Positions 54,901 through 63,022 of a stretch of 64,000 bases of DNA are shown here, piece after piece. Under the pieces are notes generated by a model. That model did no database searches, had not been told where the DNA came from, and was given only the letters and a program-made list of their open reading frames with translations. Within the stretch, counting starts at the first letter, position 1, and each line of letters begins with the position of its first letter. The stretch comes from DATJFQ01 sp035492775 (GTDB lineage: Bacteria; Acidobacteriota; Vicinamibacteria; Vicinamibacterales; 2-12-FULL-66-21), in NCBI GenBank assembly GCA_035492775.1, contig DATJIW010000097.1:37250-101249 (forward strand). The letters run 5' to 3'. A program made the position numbers and the translations under genes.

Positions 54901-54929
54901 TCGCATATCGCGCGCTGAGACACGAGTAA
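51909..54929 (+). CDS. RND efflux transporter, inner-membrane pump
   Basis: A 1006-residue proton-driven pump. It has 12 TMs in two halves around residues 12, 340-480 and 530, 860-1000, and two large periplasmic domains. N-terminal marks: FVERYGGAIVTLTIVLAAAGL, and TM4 DDAVVMVENIYRHLDRGE near residue 400 with acidic residues of the proton relay. The C-terminal MGLILLVGLIVKNGIVLIDYAHRL is typical of this AcrB/MdtB/CzcA superfamily. Its substrate (metal or organic) is not clear; divalent-metal CzcA DFG-type and HAE1 signatures were not decisive. ATGA overlap with the adaptor gene. Confidence 0.93.
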   Translation: MRLASFVERYGGAIVTLTIVLAAAGLFSAFSLPSDIYPPLVFPRIVAVAHSGTTPAQTVMLTVTRPIEQALLEVPGVRRVRSTTFRGATEISAQFDPATDMIVALQQAQAHVADIRSSLPQELDLTIERLTPAAFPFISVNLSGALPSADLYDYGFYVMRPAISRVAGVGNVEVLASDTHEIEVIADPAKLRAAALTIGDVADTLAAANQLQPVGRYPASGLLHLVVASGLWSSINDIPPTPLVVKGGATIRVADVATVESGAPDRTSLISGNGKVAANISISQQIGANILDVRAGVESALNQLARALPAGLTLSKTYDLAEFVATAIANVRDAILIGSVLAVIVLLVFLRDWRLTLVASVTLPLTVMTTFLVMKWLGETINVMSMGGLAVAIGLVIDDAVVMVENIYRHLDRGETAGVAVDAALKELVAPVVGSTLTTVVVFVPLGLLSGVVGQFFRALSVTLAAAVLISLAQALTLIPLLARMAGRHRAERAHEDHSGRLERFYSRTLDATMQRPAAGIVGAVVLAVAAGGLFMTLGTGFLPEADEGGFVIDYHSPAGSSLEASERLLQPVERILQATPDIAAFTRRTASELGLFATQQNKGDILVRLKSRGSRRSAEDIINDLREQFKTAAPQLDIEFVQLLQDMLGDLEGAPTPIEVKVFGGDTATLAEISDQIETMLEGVPGVVDLLGVQRGSPQTTWNIDAAAAGRLGLSVQQVSEQLSDAWLGDVKTELRLPDRTIPIRVRYPDAYRLDPNQMASTPVRGTNGESVPLGAIARSETSSGEIVLQRENLRQMAIVTGRLEDRDLGSAVSEIQRKLAGMKLPVGYTSEVGGQYESQRESFRELLTVFAIAAALVFIILVIQFRRFLPAILILLAAPLSLAGAFALLRITGTDLNVSSAMGLILLVGLIVKNGIVLIDYAHRLVDEGVPFTEALERAGSIRLRPILMTTLCTLFGLLPLALGLGAGAELQRPLALAVIGGLTLSTFVTLYLVPLAYRALRHE

Positions 54930-54946
54930 CCAGTCACCGGTCTCCG

Positions 54947-57460
54947 CTATTCCGCCCGCAATGCCGTCATCGGATCCACGCGCGTGGCGCGCTGTGCGGG
55001 TACGAGTGTCGCGACCAGCGCGACGACGGTGATGAGCGCGGCCACGGAACCGTACGAGATCGGATCGCGGCCGGTCACGCCGTAGAGCACACCCTGAATT
55101 CCACTGCCCGCCGCGGTGGCGAGTCCCAGTGTCAAACCCATGCCGACAACGAGGCCCGCGCCGACCTGCCACGCTCCCTGGCGGAGCACCATCTTCAGGA
55201 TTCGCGTCGTATGGGCGCCGAGCGCCATGCGCACGCCGAATTCCTGCCGGCGCTGATTCACGGCAAACGACATGACGCCGTAGATTCCGACAGCAGCCAG
55301 AATCATGGCCACCGCGCCGAAAATCGTGAACATCGACGCGATGATCCGGTTCTGCGCCACGAAGGAATCGATCTGGCTGGCCGGCGTGCCGACGAAATAG
55401 AGCGGCAGGTTGGAGTCCGTTTTGGAGACCATCTGCTGCAGCAGCGGCGCCAGCGCGTCGGCCCGTTGGCCTCCCCGTGGTCTCACGAGGATCGTCGTGA
55501 ACTGGCTGACGAACGGCCCCGCAGAAATGGGTCCGACGGGATTGGAGAAGAACGGCACGTAGTAGCCGCTTTCGTCGATCCCGGGCTGGTTGAAGGGCCC
55601 GATCATTCTCACCGTGGTCACGACGCCGACAACCGTACGCCACGGTCCCGCCTGTGCGTCGGTGCCGGTGTAGGTCCGGAAACGGTGCCCGAGCGCGCTC
55701 GACGTGCCGAAATACTTCCGCGCAAACGCCGCGTTCACGATCGCGATCGGCTGACGATCATCACGGTCGCTCTCGTTGAAGGCCCGGCCTTCGAGAACCT
55801 TCTGGCCCGTGACGTCGAAAAACGCTTCACTGACCTGCTCGAAGTTCGCGGGCTGACGATCTTTCTTCTCGCGGTAAACCCGGCCGTCGACCTCGATCGG
55901 CGCGCTGCCGGAAAAGACCATCCGGAATCGATTCGTCAGCGCCACGCTCTGGAATTCCGGCGCCGAGGCAAAGGTGCTCATCAAGCGATCGTAGAACGTC
56001 TTCTTCGCGGCGTCCGTCGGGTAGTCTCCTTCCATGAGCGCCATGCGCGCCGAGAGCAAACCGGCTGTGTCGTAGCCGTAGTCGATCGTCTGCTGCTTCG
56101 TAATCGACCGAAGTTGCAGGAGCGACCCGACCAGCAGGACGCAGGTCACCACGACCTGAAACACGACAAGACCTCGCGAAACGATCGTTACGGCGCGGCT
56201 GGTATTGCCGCGGCCACCGTCGCGCAGGACCTCCACCGCATTCGCGCGAGACGCCATGACCGCCGGAAGCAGGCCCGACAGCACGACCGCCGCGAGCGTG
56301 CACAGAACGGTGAACCCCAGGACGGGCGCATCGACGTCGAACCTGATCCACGACGGCGGCGGATTATCCAGCGCGTGGACGGCTGCCGACAGCCAGCCAA
56401 TCGAGGCATACGCCAGCGCGATGCCGAGCGCGGCGCCGACCACCGCAAGCAGGAGGCTCTCGGTGAGCATCTGGACCAGGAGACGCGACCGCGATGCGCC
56501 AAGCGACGACCTGACGGCAAGCTCCTTCGCTCGGAGCGTCGCCCGCGCGAACTGCATGTTCATCACATTTACACACGCGATGAGCAGCACGCCTACGCAG
56601 AATCCGAGCATCGTCCACAGCGTCCCCCGCAGCGGACGTGGCGTATAGGTATGCAGTAACGGCTCGACTTGTCCCGTGTTGAACGTCTTGTCCGTGTCGG
56701 GATATGCCGAGGCGAATCGCTTCGCGAAAGTCGTCGCTTCCGCGTTCGCCTGATCGAGCGATACGCCCGGCTTCAACAGGCCGAGCACGGACGGATTCAC
56801 GGCGGACGGATCGTTGCGCGGCTTGGGCGGAAACTCGCTGAAGAGCGGAATCCAGATTTCCTCGTTGGTCGGAAAGGCGAAGCCGCGCGGCATGACTCCG
56901 ATCACCGTGGCGGCCTTGCCGTTCAGCCTGAACGGCTTCCCGACGACGTCGGCGGCACCGCCGAAATCGCGCTGCCACAGGCCATATCCGATGATGGCGA
57001 CCTTGGCAGCAGTCGGCGTGTTGTCGGACGCGACGAAGTTCCGACCCATCAACGGGCGCTCGCCAAGGATGTCGAGAAACCGCTCGGTGACATACGCGCC
57101 CGTGAGTCGCTGCGGCGCGCCGTCGATGGAGATGTTCACCGTCGACCCGTTGAGATACGCGGACAGCGCTTCGAACGACTGCTGGTGCGGCTCCATCTCC
57201 ACGAAGTCCATCGAATGGACCACCCCGTTGACGCCGAAAAACGACCGGGTCGTGGAATCGACGAAGTTCAGGCTGACCAGGCGGTCGGCGGTCGGGAACG
57301 AAAACCCGCGCAGCATCACGCCGTTGACGACGCCGAACATCGTCGTCACTCCGGCAATCCCCAGCGCGAGGACGATGACGGCAAGGGCGCAGAAGCTTTT
57401 CTCTTTCAGGAGCACGCGGACGCCGATCCGAACGTCACGCCTCAGATTGTCTGCAGTCAT
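54947..57460 (-). CDS. ADOP-type FtsX/MacB-like permease
   Basis: An 837-residue ADOP membrane protein in the opposite direction to padR. Starts ATG 57460 (TADNLRRDVRIGVRVLLKEKSF); an open frame further upstream (to 57529) lacks similarity. TM1 VIVLALGIAGVTTMFGVVNG, MacB periplasmic core (GRNFVASDNTPTAAKVAIIGYG, VVGKPFRLNGKAATVIGVMPRGFAFP), FtsX unit near CVGVLLIACVNVMNMQFA with RAKELAVRSSLGASRSRLLVQML, second periplasmic domain and C-terminal unit ending PAQRATRVDPMTALRAE. It converges with the RND operon (17 bases) and is divergent from padR by 105 bases. Confidence 0.87.
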   Translation of the reverse strand: MTADNLRRDVRIGVRVLLKEKSFCALAVIVLALGIAGVTTMFGVVNGVMLRGFSFPTADRLVSLNFVDSTTRSFFGVNGVVHSMDFVEMEPHQQSFEALSAYLNGSTVNISIDGAPQRLTGAYVTERFLDILGERPLMGRNFVASDNTPTAAKVAIIGYGLWQRDFGGAADVVGKPFRLNGKAATVIGVMPRGFAFPTNEEIWIPLFSEFPPKPRNDPSAVNPSVLGLLKPGVSLDQANAEATTFAKRFASAYPDTDKTFNTGQVEPLLHTYTPRPLRGTLWTMLGFCVGVLLIACVNVMNMQFARATLRAKELAVRSSLGASRSRLLVQMLTESLLLAVVGAALGIALAYASIGWLSAAVHALDNPPPSWIRFDVDAPVLGFTVLCTLAAVVLSGLLPAVMASRANAVEVLRDGGRGNTSRAVTIVSRGLVVFQVVVTCVLLVGSLLQLRSITKQQTIDYGYDTAGLLSARMALMEGDYPTDAAKKTFYDRLMSTFASAPEFQSVALTNRFRMVFSGSAPIEVDGRVYREKKDRQPANFEQVSEAFFDVTGQKVLEGRAFNESDRDDRQPIAIVNAAFARKYFGTSSALGHRFRTYTGTDAQAGPWRTVVGVVTTVRMIGPFNQPGIDESGYYVPFFSNPVGPISAGPFVSQFTTILVRPRGGQRADALAPLLQQMVSKTDSNLPLYFVGTPASQIDSFVAQNRIIASMFTIFGAVAMILAAVGIYGVMSFAVNQRRQEFGVRMALGAHTTRILKMVLRQGAWQVGAGLVVGMGLTLGLATAAGSGIQGVLYGVTGRDPISYGSVAALITVVALVATLVPAQRATRVDPMTALRAE

Positions 57461-57475
57461 ACGTCTGGTAGACGT
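57461..57475. promoter_or_regulatory. Perfect inverted repeat ACGTCT-GGT-AGACGT before the ADOP start
   Basis: Six-base arms around a 3-base spacer, directly against the ADOP start codon (57458-57460 on the minus strand). As the palindrome covers the place of a ribosome-binding site it could be an operator or a small RNA hairpin acting on translation. The arms are short, so chance is possible. Confidence 0.35.
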
Positions 57476-57549
57476 CCCGACGGGCTGGCTGGTTCGATCG
57501 CCGGAGAAAGTTGGTGACGGTCTTGACAAATAGATCCTTCAGAGTCATG

Positions 57550-57572
57550 CTCCCATCGGCAGACGATGGGAG
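57550..57572. promoter_or_regulatory. Perfect 9-base inverted repeat over the padR start codon
   Basis: CTCCCATCG (57550-57558), spacer GCAGA, CGATGGGAG (57564-57572). The right arm contains the padR ATG at 57566-57568. A TTGACA at 57523-57528 fits a -35, with a -10-like CATGCT region about 17 bases on. The palindrome is placed to be an autoregulatory operator of PadR or an mRNA hairpin hiding the start. Confidence 0.5.
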
Positions 57573-57904
57573 TAACGAACGGCGCACCCGACCTCTTGCC
57601 CGGCACGCTGGACCTGCTGATCCTGCGCGCGCTGGCGCGGGGTCCGCTGCACGGCTACGGCATCGCGGAACGGCTGAATCAGGTGTCGGGAGCCGTGCTC
57701 CAGGTGGGTGAAAGCTCGTTGTACCCGGCACTGCAACGACTCCGGCTCAACGACTGGGTCAGCGCAGAGTGGGGGGTCTCCGACAACAATCGGCGTGCGA
57801 GGTATTACACGCTGACCGCCGCTGGCCGGCGCCAGCTCGCCGCGGAGCGCGCCGAATTCGAACGGCTGGTGGACGCCATCCAGCGGGTGCTGCAACTGGC
57901 GTGA
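57566..57904 (+). CDS. PadR-family transcriptional regulator
   Basis: A 112-residue PadR protein with a winged helix (LLILRALARGPLHGYGIAERL, VGESSLYPALQRLRLNDWV, then SDNNRRARYYTLTAAGRRQL) and a short C-terminal dimer helix. PadR repressors are commonly found beside ADOP permeases in Acidobacteria, and here one lies between two of them, so it probably represses one or both flanking permeases. The ATG is in a palindrome, which suggests self-regulation. Ligand is unknown. Confidence 0.92.
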   Translation: MGVTNGAPDLLPGTLDLLILRALARGPLHGYGIAERLNQVSGAVLQVGESSLYPALQRLRLNDWVSAEWGVSDNNRRARYYTLTAAGRRQLAAERAEFERLVDAIQRVLQLA

Positions 57905-57935
57905 TGACCGTAGCGCAGGCATTCGATCCTGCCAC

Positions 57936-60611
57936 ATGAGAATGAAACCGGTTCGACGACTGCTCCACTGGCTCGATGCGCGACGAGAAGATGCTGACCT
58001 GCGCGCCGAGCTCGAGTTCCACCGCACCGAGGTCCAGCGTCACCTCGAGGCCCGCGGCGTCGATCCGTCGCAGGCCCGGTTACAAAGCCAGCGCGTCATG
58101 GGCAACCTGACGCTCGCCCGGGAGGACGCACGCGATGTGTGGGCAATACGGACGATCGACGTGCTCTGGCGCGATGTGCGGGGCGGCGCACGATCGCTCC
58201 GCCGCGATCCCACTTTCGCCGCGACCGCCATTCTGACGCTGGCCGTCGGCGTGGCGGCCACGACGACGGTATTCAGCGTCGTTGATTCGGAATTGTGGAA
58301 GCCGCTGCCTTTCGCCGGCACCGATCGTCTCGTCGAGGTGTACTCCACGCGCGGCGGACACGCGAGGCAGGACTCGATCTCGGGCGCGGATTTCGTTGAC
58401 TGGCGGGCGGGCACGCCGGCATTCGCGGAACTCGCGGCTTCGGGCGGCGGCAGCCGCCGTACGCTGCAGCGTGAAGTTGCCGAATCGGTCAGCGCGGTCG
58501 ATGTCACCTGGAACTATCTGCAAACGCTTGGACGTCCGGCCGTCGCCGGCCGCACGTTCCTCGCTGAAGATGCGCGCGCAGGAGGCGTCGTCATCACCGA
58601 TCGAGCGTGGCGCCGGCTGTTCAACGGGGATCCTTCAATTGTCGGCGCGCCGCTGCGCCTCGATGGGCGTCCGGCGCGGATCGTGGGCGTCGTCGAGGCG
58701 GTCGACGTGGAGGGGCCCGACTACGACCTTTTCGTCCCAATCGACGAGACCACCGCTCCGTTCCGGGACCGCGGACAGCAGATGTTGACCAGCGCGACCG
58801 GACGCTTACGGCCGGGAGCAACGCTTGCGGAAGCCGCTACACAGCTTCAGGGCGTTGCCGAACGAATCGCGCACGCATATCCGGAGGGACGAACCGGGCA
58901 TCACGTCGAAGTCGAAGACTTCCGCCGGTACTACATGCGGAACGATGCGCGGCCCCTTTACCTCCTGCTCGTCGCGTCGGCGCTCGTGCTCGTCCTCACC
59001 TGCGTCAACGTGGCGGGACTGCTGCTGGCGCGCGCGCTGAAGCGCCGCTCGGAGTTCGCCATCCGCGGCGCCCTCGGTGGCGGATTCTCCGCGCTCGTAC
59101 GGCAGCTCATCGTCGAAGGATTCTGCCTTGCGCTGCCGGCGGCCGCGGCCGCTTTGCTGCTGGCGAGGTGGAGCGTCGGTGCGCTCGGCGCGGAGATGCC
59201 GCCGGACTATTTGTGGAGAACGAGCGCGCTGTCAGTCGACTGGCGGGTCTGTGCGTTCGCCCTGGCAATCTGCGCGCTGACAGCGGTCATCTTCGGTCTG
59301 GCACCGACCGTCGCCGCACGAAGAATCGATCTGAGCAGCACGCTCGGCGACGGAGCGCGAACGGCCGGCGCGACTCCGGCGCAGTCGCGCACGCGCGGCC
59401 TGCTGCTGTCGGCGCAGGTTGCGCTGACAGTCGTGCTCCTCGCGGCATCTGGTCTCTTCCTCAAGAGCTACGCGGCGCTCACGCACGTCCCGCTGGGGTT
59501 CGATCCGGTGGGCGGCGTGTCCTTCCGCGTGACGCTGAGCGGCACCCGATATCAGACGCCTGAACAGCTGTCGGCGTTTGCGGACGCGCTGCAGCAGCGG
59601 GCGCTCGTCATCCCGGGCCTGCGACGCGCTGTAATCGCGACGAGTTCACCATTGATCAGCGGCGCGGTTGTGCGATTCGCGGTGAAGGGATCCGAATCAG
59701 CCGCCCTCGTCCCCGAGCCGGCGGCGATCATCCGCGCCGTCACGCCCGAGTATTTCTCGGTGCTGGGCATCCGGCTGCTGCAGGGGCGCGAGTTCGCCTC
59801 GTCCGATACGGCGACTGCGCCGAGAGTCGCCGTCATCAACGAGGTCCTCGCGCGGAGATATTTTGGCGGCGAGAATCCGATCGGACGAACGCTTACGATT
59901 CTGCCCGGGCAGCGCGCGCCATGGACCCGGCACCCGGGCGACGTCATCATCGTCGGCGTGTCGACGAACACCAGGGAAGTGGGGCTGAACGAAGTCGAGT
60001 TCAGCGACGTCTACGTACCGTTCGTCCAGATGCCGTCGCCGTGGGTCGAACTGATCGCCCGCACGGACGTCCCGGTCAGCGCCGTCGCCGCGCCCATCCG
60101 GTCGGCCGCCGCGCGGATCGATCCGGCGATTCCGCTCGGTACGGTCACGCCACTCGATTCGCGCATCGACGATGCGCTGCGGGAGGATCGGTTTCATGTG
60201 CTGGTGATGGCGGGGTTCGCCGGCGTCGCGCTCCTCCTCGCCGCGACGGGCCTTTACGGCGCGGTGGCATACGCCGCCGAGCAGCGCCGTCGGGAGTTCG
60301 GTGTGCGCCTGGCGCTGGGCGCTGACGGCCGGCAGCTCGTAGCAATGGCCCTGGGCCACGCGCTTCGAATTGCGGCGATCGGCGCCGGCGCAGGACTCGT
60401 CGTTGCCGTCGGCCTGGCGAAGATCGTCGGCAACGCGATGTATCTCGTGCCGCGCGTCCACAACGGGCTGCTGTTCGGCGTCAGCACGTCGGACCCTGTC
60501 GTGCTCGGCGGGGCGGTCGTTCTGCTCCTGTGCGTGACGATGCTCGCCAGCGCCGTTCCCGCGCGGAAGATCGCCTGGATTGATCCGGTCACGTCGCTTC
60601 GGCAGGAGTAG
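57936..60611 (+). CDS. ADOP-type permease with N-terminal prefix domain
   Basis: An 891-residue ADOP. Unlike the others in the window it has a cytosolic helical prefix of about 85 residues (RLLHWLDARREDADLRAELEF, QSQRVMGNLTLAREDARDVW) before the usual DVRGGARSLRRDPTF entry to TM1 (TLAVGVAATTTVFSVVDSEL). MacB periplasmic core, FtsX unit with RRSEFAIRGALGGGFSALVRQL, second half ending PARKIAWIDPVTSLRQE. The prefix form of ADOP is usually encoded right after padR, as here (31 bases), and is taken to be under PadR control. Confidence 0.88.
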   Translation: MRMKPVRRLLHWLDARREDADLRAELEFHRTEVQRHLEARGVDPSQARLQSQRVMGNLTLAREDARDVWAIRTIDVLWRDVRGGARSLRRDPTFAATAILTLAVGVAATTTVFSVVDSELWKPLPFAGTDRLVEVYSTRGGHARQDSISGADFVDWRAGTPAFAELAASGGGSRRTLQREVAESVSAVDVTWNYLQTLGRPAVAGRTFLAEDARAGGVVITDRAWRRLFNGDPSIVGAPLRLDGRPARIVGVVEAVDVEGPDYDLFVPIDETTAPFRDRGQQMLTSATGRLRPGATLAEAATQLQGVAERIAHAYPEGRTGHHVEVEDFRRYYMRNDARPLYLLLVASALVLVLTCVNVAGLLLARALKRRSEFAIRGALGGGFSALVRQLIVEGFCLALPAAAAALLLARWSVGALGAEMPPDYLWRTSALSVDWRVCAFALAICALTAVIFGLAPTVAARRIDLSSTLGDGARTAGATPAQSRTRGLLLSAQVALTVVLLAASGLFLKSYAALTHVPLGFDPVGGVSFRVTLSGTRYQTPEQLSAFADALQQRALVIPGLRRAVIATSSPLISGAVVRFAVKGSESAALVPEPAAIIRAVTPEYFSVLGIRLLQGREFASSDTATAPRVAVINEVLARRYFGGENPIGRTLTILPGQRAPWTRHPGDVIIVGVSTNTREVGLNEVEFSDVYVPFVQMPSPWVELIARTDVPVSAVAAPIRSAAARIDPAIPLGTVTPLDSRIDDALREDRFHVLVMAGFAGVALLLAATGLYGAVAYAAEQRRREFGVRLALGADGRQLVAMALGHALRIAAIGAGAGLVVAVGLAKIVGNAMYLVPRVHNGLLFGVSTSDPVVLGGAVVLLLCVTMLASAVPARKIAWIDPVTSLRQE

Positions 60612-60635
60612 TCGAGAATCGGCGAACCTCTCGGC

Positions 60636-60641
60636 TACAAT
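60636..60641 (+). promoter_or_regulatory. Likely -10 box (TACAAT) of the amidohydrolase gene
   Basis: TACAAT ends 7 bases before ATG 60649, giving a leaderless mRNA. The box overlaps another ATG at 60640, which argues for 60649 as start. Confidence 0.5.
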
Positions 60642-60648
60642 GCGCGCC

Positions 60649-61917
60649 ATGCGCATTCTTCTGCCCACTGTCCTCGGCTGTCCCCTTCTACTGCTGGCCA
60701 TCGTGAATGCCCAGCCTACCGCGCCGATCACGATTCGTGCGGGCCACCTGATCGACGGCCGCGGTCACGAAGAGCGGAATGTCGTCATCACCGTGACCGC
60801 CGACACCATCACGGGCATTGCGCCGAAGGACGGCGCCGTCACGCACGATTTCGCCAGGCTGACGCTGCTGCCCGGGTTCATCGACACGCACGTGCACATC
60901 CTGTGGCACTTCGGGAAGGACGGCCGCTTCGACAACCGCGGTGAAACGCCGGAGGATCGGCTCGAGGCGGGCGAAGAGAACGCGCGGGTCACGGTGATGA
61001 ACGGCTTCACCACCGTGCAAAGCGTCGGCGAAGCGATGGATGTGGACCTGCGGAAGCGTTTGCAGGATAAGGGTCTTCCCGGGCCGCGCCTCCTGACGTC
61101 AGTACGCCAGCTCAATGAGTACTCCGGCGCGCCGCGAGGCCAGCGCGGAGCCGGGGGGCAGCCTCCGGCCGAGCGTGCGCTCGCAACCCCGGAACAGCTC
61201 CGAGACGCGGTGCGCGAGGCGAAATCCGCGGGCGCCGACCTGATCAAGCTGTTCGCGTCGGCCAGCATCCGCGACGGCGGCAAGCAGACGATGACCGACG
61301 AGCAGCTTCAGGCCGCCTGCGGCGAGGCGAAAACGCTCGGACTGCGCACGCTCGTGCATGCGCACAGCGCGGCGTCGATGCGCGCCGCCACCATGGCGGG
61401 GTGCACCCAGGTCGAGCACGGGATCTTTGCGACGCCCGACGTGCTGCAGCTGATGGCTGCGCACGGCACCTACTTCGACCCGAACGTCGGACTCGTCCTC
61501 CAGAACTATCTCCAGAACAAGGACAAGTTCCTCGGCATCGGCAACTACACCGAGGAGGGCTTTGCCGCCATGGAAAAGGCCATCCCGATCAACGTCGCGA
61601 TGTTCAAACAGGCGCTGCAGACGCCGAATCTGAAGATCGTGTACGGCACCGATGCCGTCGCCGGGGCGCACGGCCGCAACATCGAGGAGGCGGTCGGACG
61701 CGTGCAGCTCGGGGGGCAAAAGCCGATGGACGCGATCACGTCGTTGACATCGCTCTCGGCGGAGTCGCTGCACCTGCAGGACCAGATCGGGGCTCTCGCG
61801 CCAGGCCTGCACGCCGACATCGTCGCGGTCGACGGCGACCCGCTGACAGACATCACGGCGCTGCGTCGAGTCGTCTTCGTCATGCACGACGGGAAGATCC
61901 TGAGAGCTGACCGCTGA
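60649..61917 (+). CDS. Secreted amidohydrolase (imidazolonepropionase/prolidase-like)
   Basis: A 422-residue metal-dependent hydrolase with signal peptide (ILLPTVLGCPLLLLAIVNAQ). Marks: metal-site GFIDTHVHILWHF (HxH, about 85-90), Lys in ADLIKLFASASIRDGG (candidate carboxylated Lys), His in LVHAHSAASM, HG in QVEHGIFATP and Asp in VYGTDAVAGAHG. The Xaa-Pro dipeptidase/imidazolonepropionase-like amidohydrolases of the periplasm share this layout. Substrate is unknown. ATG 60649 is preferred over 60640. Confidence 0.88.
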   Translation: MRILLPTVLGCPLLLLAIVNAQPTAPITIRAGHLIDGRGHEERNVVITVTADTITGIAPKDGAVTHDFARLTLLPGFIDTHVHILWHFGKDGRFDNRGETPEDRLEAGEENARVTVMNGFTTVQSVGEAMDVDLRKRLQDKGLPGPRLLTSVRQLNEYSGAPRGQRGAGGQPPAERALATPEQLRDAVREAKSAGADLIKLFASASIRDGGKQTMTDEQLQAACGEAKTLGLRTLVHAHSAASMRAATMAGCTQVEHGIFATPDVLQLMAAHGTYFDPNVGLVLQNYLQNKDKFLGIGNYTEEGFAAMEKAIPINVAMFKQALQTPNLKIVYGTDAVAGAHGRNIEEAVGRVQLGGQKPMDAITSLTSLSAESLHLQDQIGALAPGLHADIVAVDGDPLTDITALRRVVFVMHDGKILRADR

Positions 61918-61971
61918 CACAGCGGACCAATTCTCAACGACTCAACGACGCAGCCCGACCGCCTTGAGTAA

Positions 61972-62014
61972 TTGGGAGTTGGGAGTTAAGATTTTGGGAG
62001 TTGGGAGTTGGGAA
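61972..62014. repeat. TTGGGAG heptamer repeats
   Basis: Five copies of TTGGGAG (last one TTGGGAA) at 61972-61985 (two) and 61994-62014 (three), separated by TTAAGATT. They fill the gap between the amidohydrolase gene and the VWA gene and code for nothing that could be supported. Heptamer tandems of this kind can vary in copy number. Confidence 0.75.
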
Positions 62015-62027
62015 TTTACTCGATTCC

Positions 62028-63020
62028 CTAAGTCTGATCGACAAAATACGGAACCGCCCTGAGCGCCATGGCTGCGCACAAGGCGACGAGCGCTGGAATC
62101 GCGAACCACTGGTATACGGGCACATCGCGGACGTAGACGCGGCTCACGAGCAAGCCCTTCTCGATTTCGTCGATCGTATGGGACGCCGCTGTGAGATCCC
62201 GTTCGCTGTCGGCGCTGAAGTATCGTCCGCCGTTCTGGCGGATCGTGCTCATGAGCGCGCGCACGGCGGGCTTCTCCTTGACTTCCTTTTCGAGATCGAC
62301 GCCGATCATGTGGACGCGGATGTCGGCCTGCTTCGATTCGGCCAGCACGTCGATTGGATCGCGGCCGCGGTTCGTCTCACCATCGGTGAACAGGACTACG
62401 ACCTGGTGATTGTGTGAGTCCGCCGTCGCCTGTCTGAAGAGCACGTAATTGGCCAGCGCGAGCCCGTCGCCGATCGCCGTCTGCCCTTCTCCCTCGAGAA
62501 TCTTGTCGTCGACCATGTCGATGTAGTGGAGCAGGTACTGGTGGTCGAACGTGAGCGGGCTCACGACGTAGGCGTTGTCGGAAAACACCACGAGACCGAT
62601 CCGATCGTCGTGGCGGTTACGGACAAACGATCGGATGGCCGCCTTGACGGCTTCGAGCCGCGTATGGCCGTGCTTCACGGTGCCTTCCGCCACGGTCGGC
62701 GACATCTGTCCCGAGCCCATGATTTCCTGCATGCTCGACGACAGATCGAGGAGCAGCACGATGTCGAGGCCGCGTGACTCGACGTCGGCCTGGGAATAGG
62801 GGATGACCGGCTGCATGAGCGCAACGCCGGTCAACCCGATCGCCACGGCGAGCGCAAGAAATGGCAGCCGGCGCATCCCGGACGCTCGAAATCGGCTTCC
62901 GCGCAGCCATCGCACCGTCGTCGATGCCGCGTAGCGCGTATGGACGCGCCACTTGACAATCGCCACGAGGAGGATGAGGGCGCCGATCCACCAGCCGATC
63001 GACGGCGAGAGGAATTTCAT
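62028..63020 (-). CDS. VWA-domain membrane protein (BatA-like)
   Basis: A 330-residue protein of the aerotolerance/BatA type. Two N-terminal TMs (WWIGALILLVAIVKW and FLALAVAIGLTGVALMQPVI) precede a von Willebrand A domain (about 85-290) with MIDAS: DIVLLLDLSSSMQEI (DxSxS), VVLFTDGETNRG and the Thr/Asp TEGQTAIGDG region. A C-terminal TM (FAIPALVALCAAMALRAVPYF). VWA proteins of these clusters bind metal and partners and are usually near a MoxR AAA+ ATPase and DUF58 protein, not seen here because the window ends. It starts 2 bases after the stop of the BatD-like gene, so is co-transcribed. Confidence 0.88.
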   Translation of the reverse strand: MKFLSPSIGWWIGALILLVAIVKWRVHTRYAASTTVRWLRGSRFRASGMRRLPFLALAVAIGLTGVALMQPVIPYSQADVESRGLDIVLLLDLSSSMQEIMGSGQMSPTVAEGTVKHGHTRLEAVKAAIRSFVRNRHDDRIGLVVFSDNAYVVSPLTFDHQYLLHYIDMVDDKILEGEGQTAIGDGLALANYVLFRQATADSHNHQVVVLFTDGETNRGRDPIDVLAESKQADIRVHMIGVDLEKEVKEKPAVRALMSTIRQNGGRYFSADSERDLTAASHTIDEIEKGLLVSRVYVRDVPVYQWFAIPALVALCAAMALRAVPYFVDQT

Positions 63021-63022
63021 CG

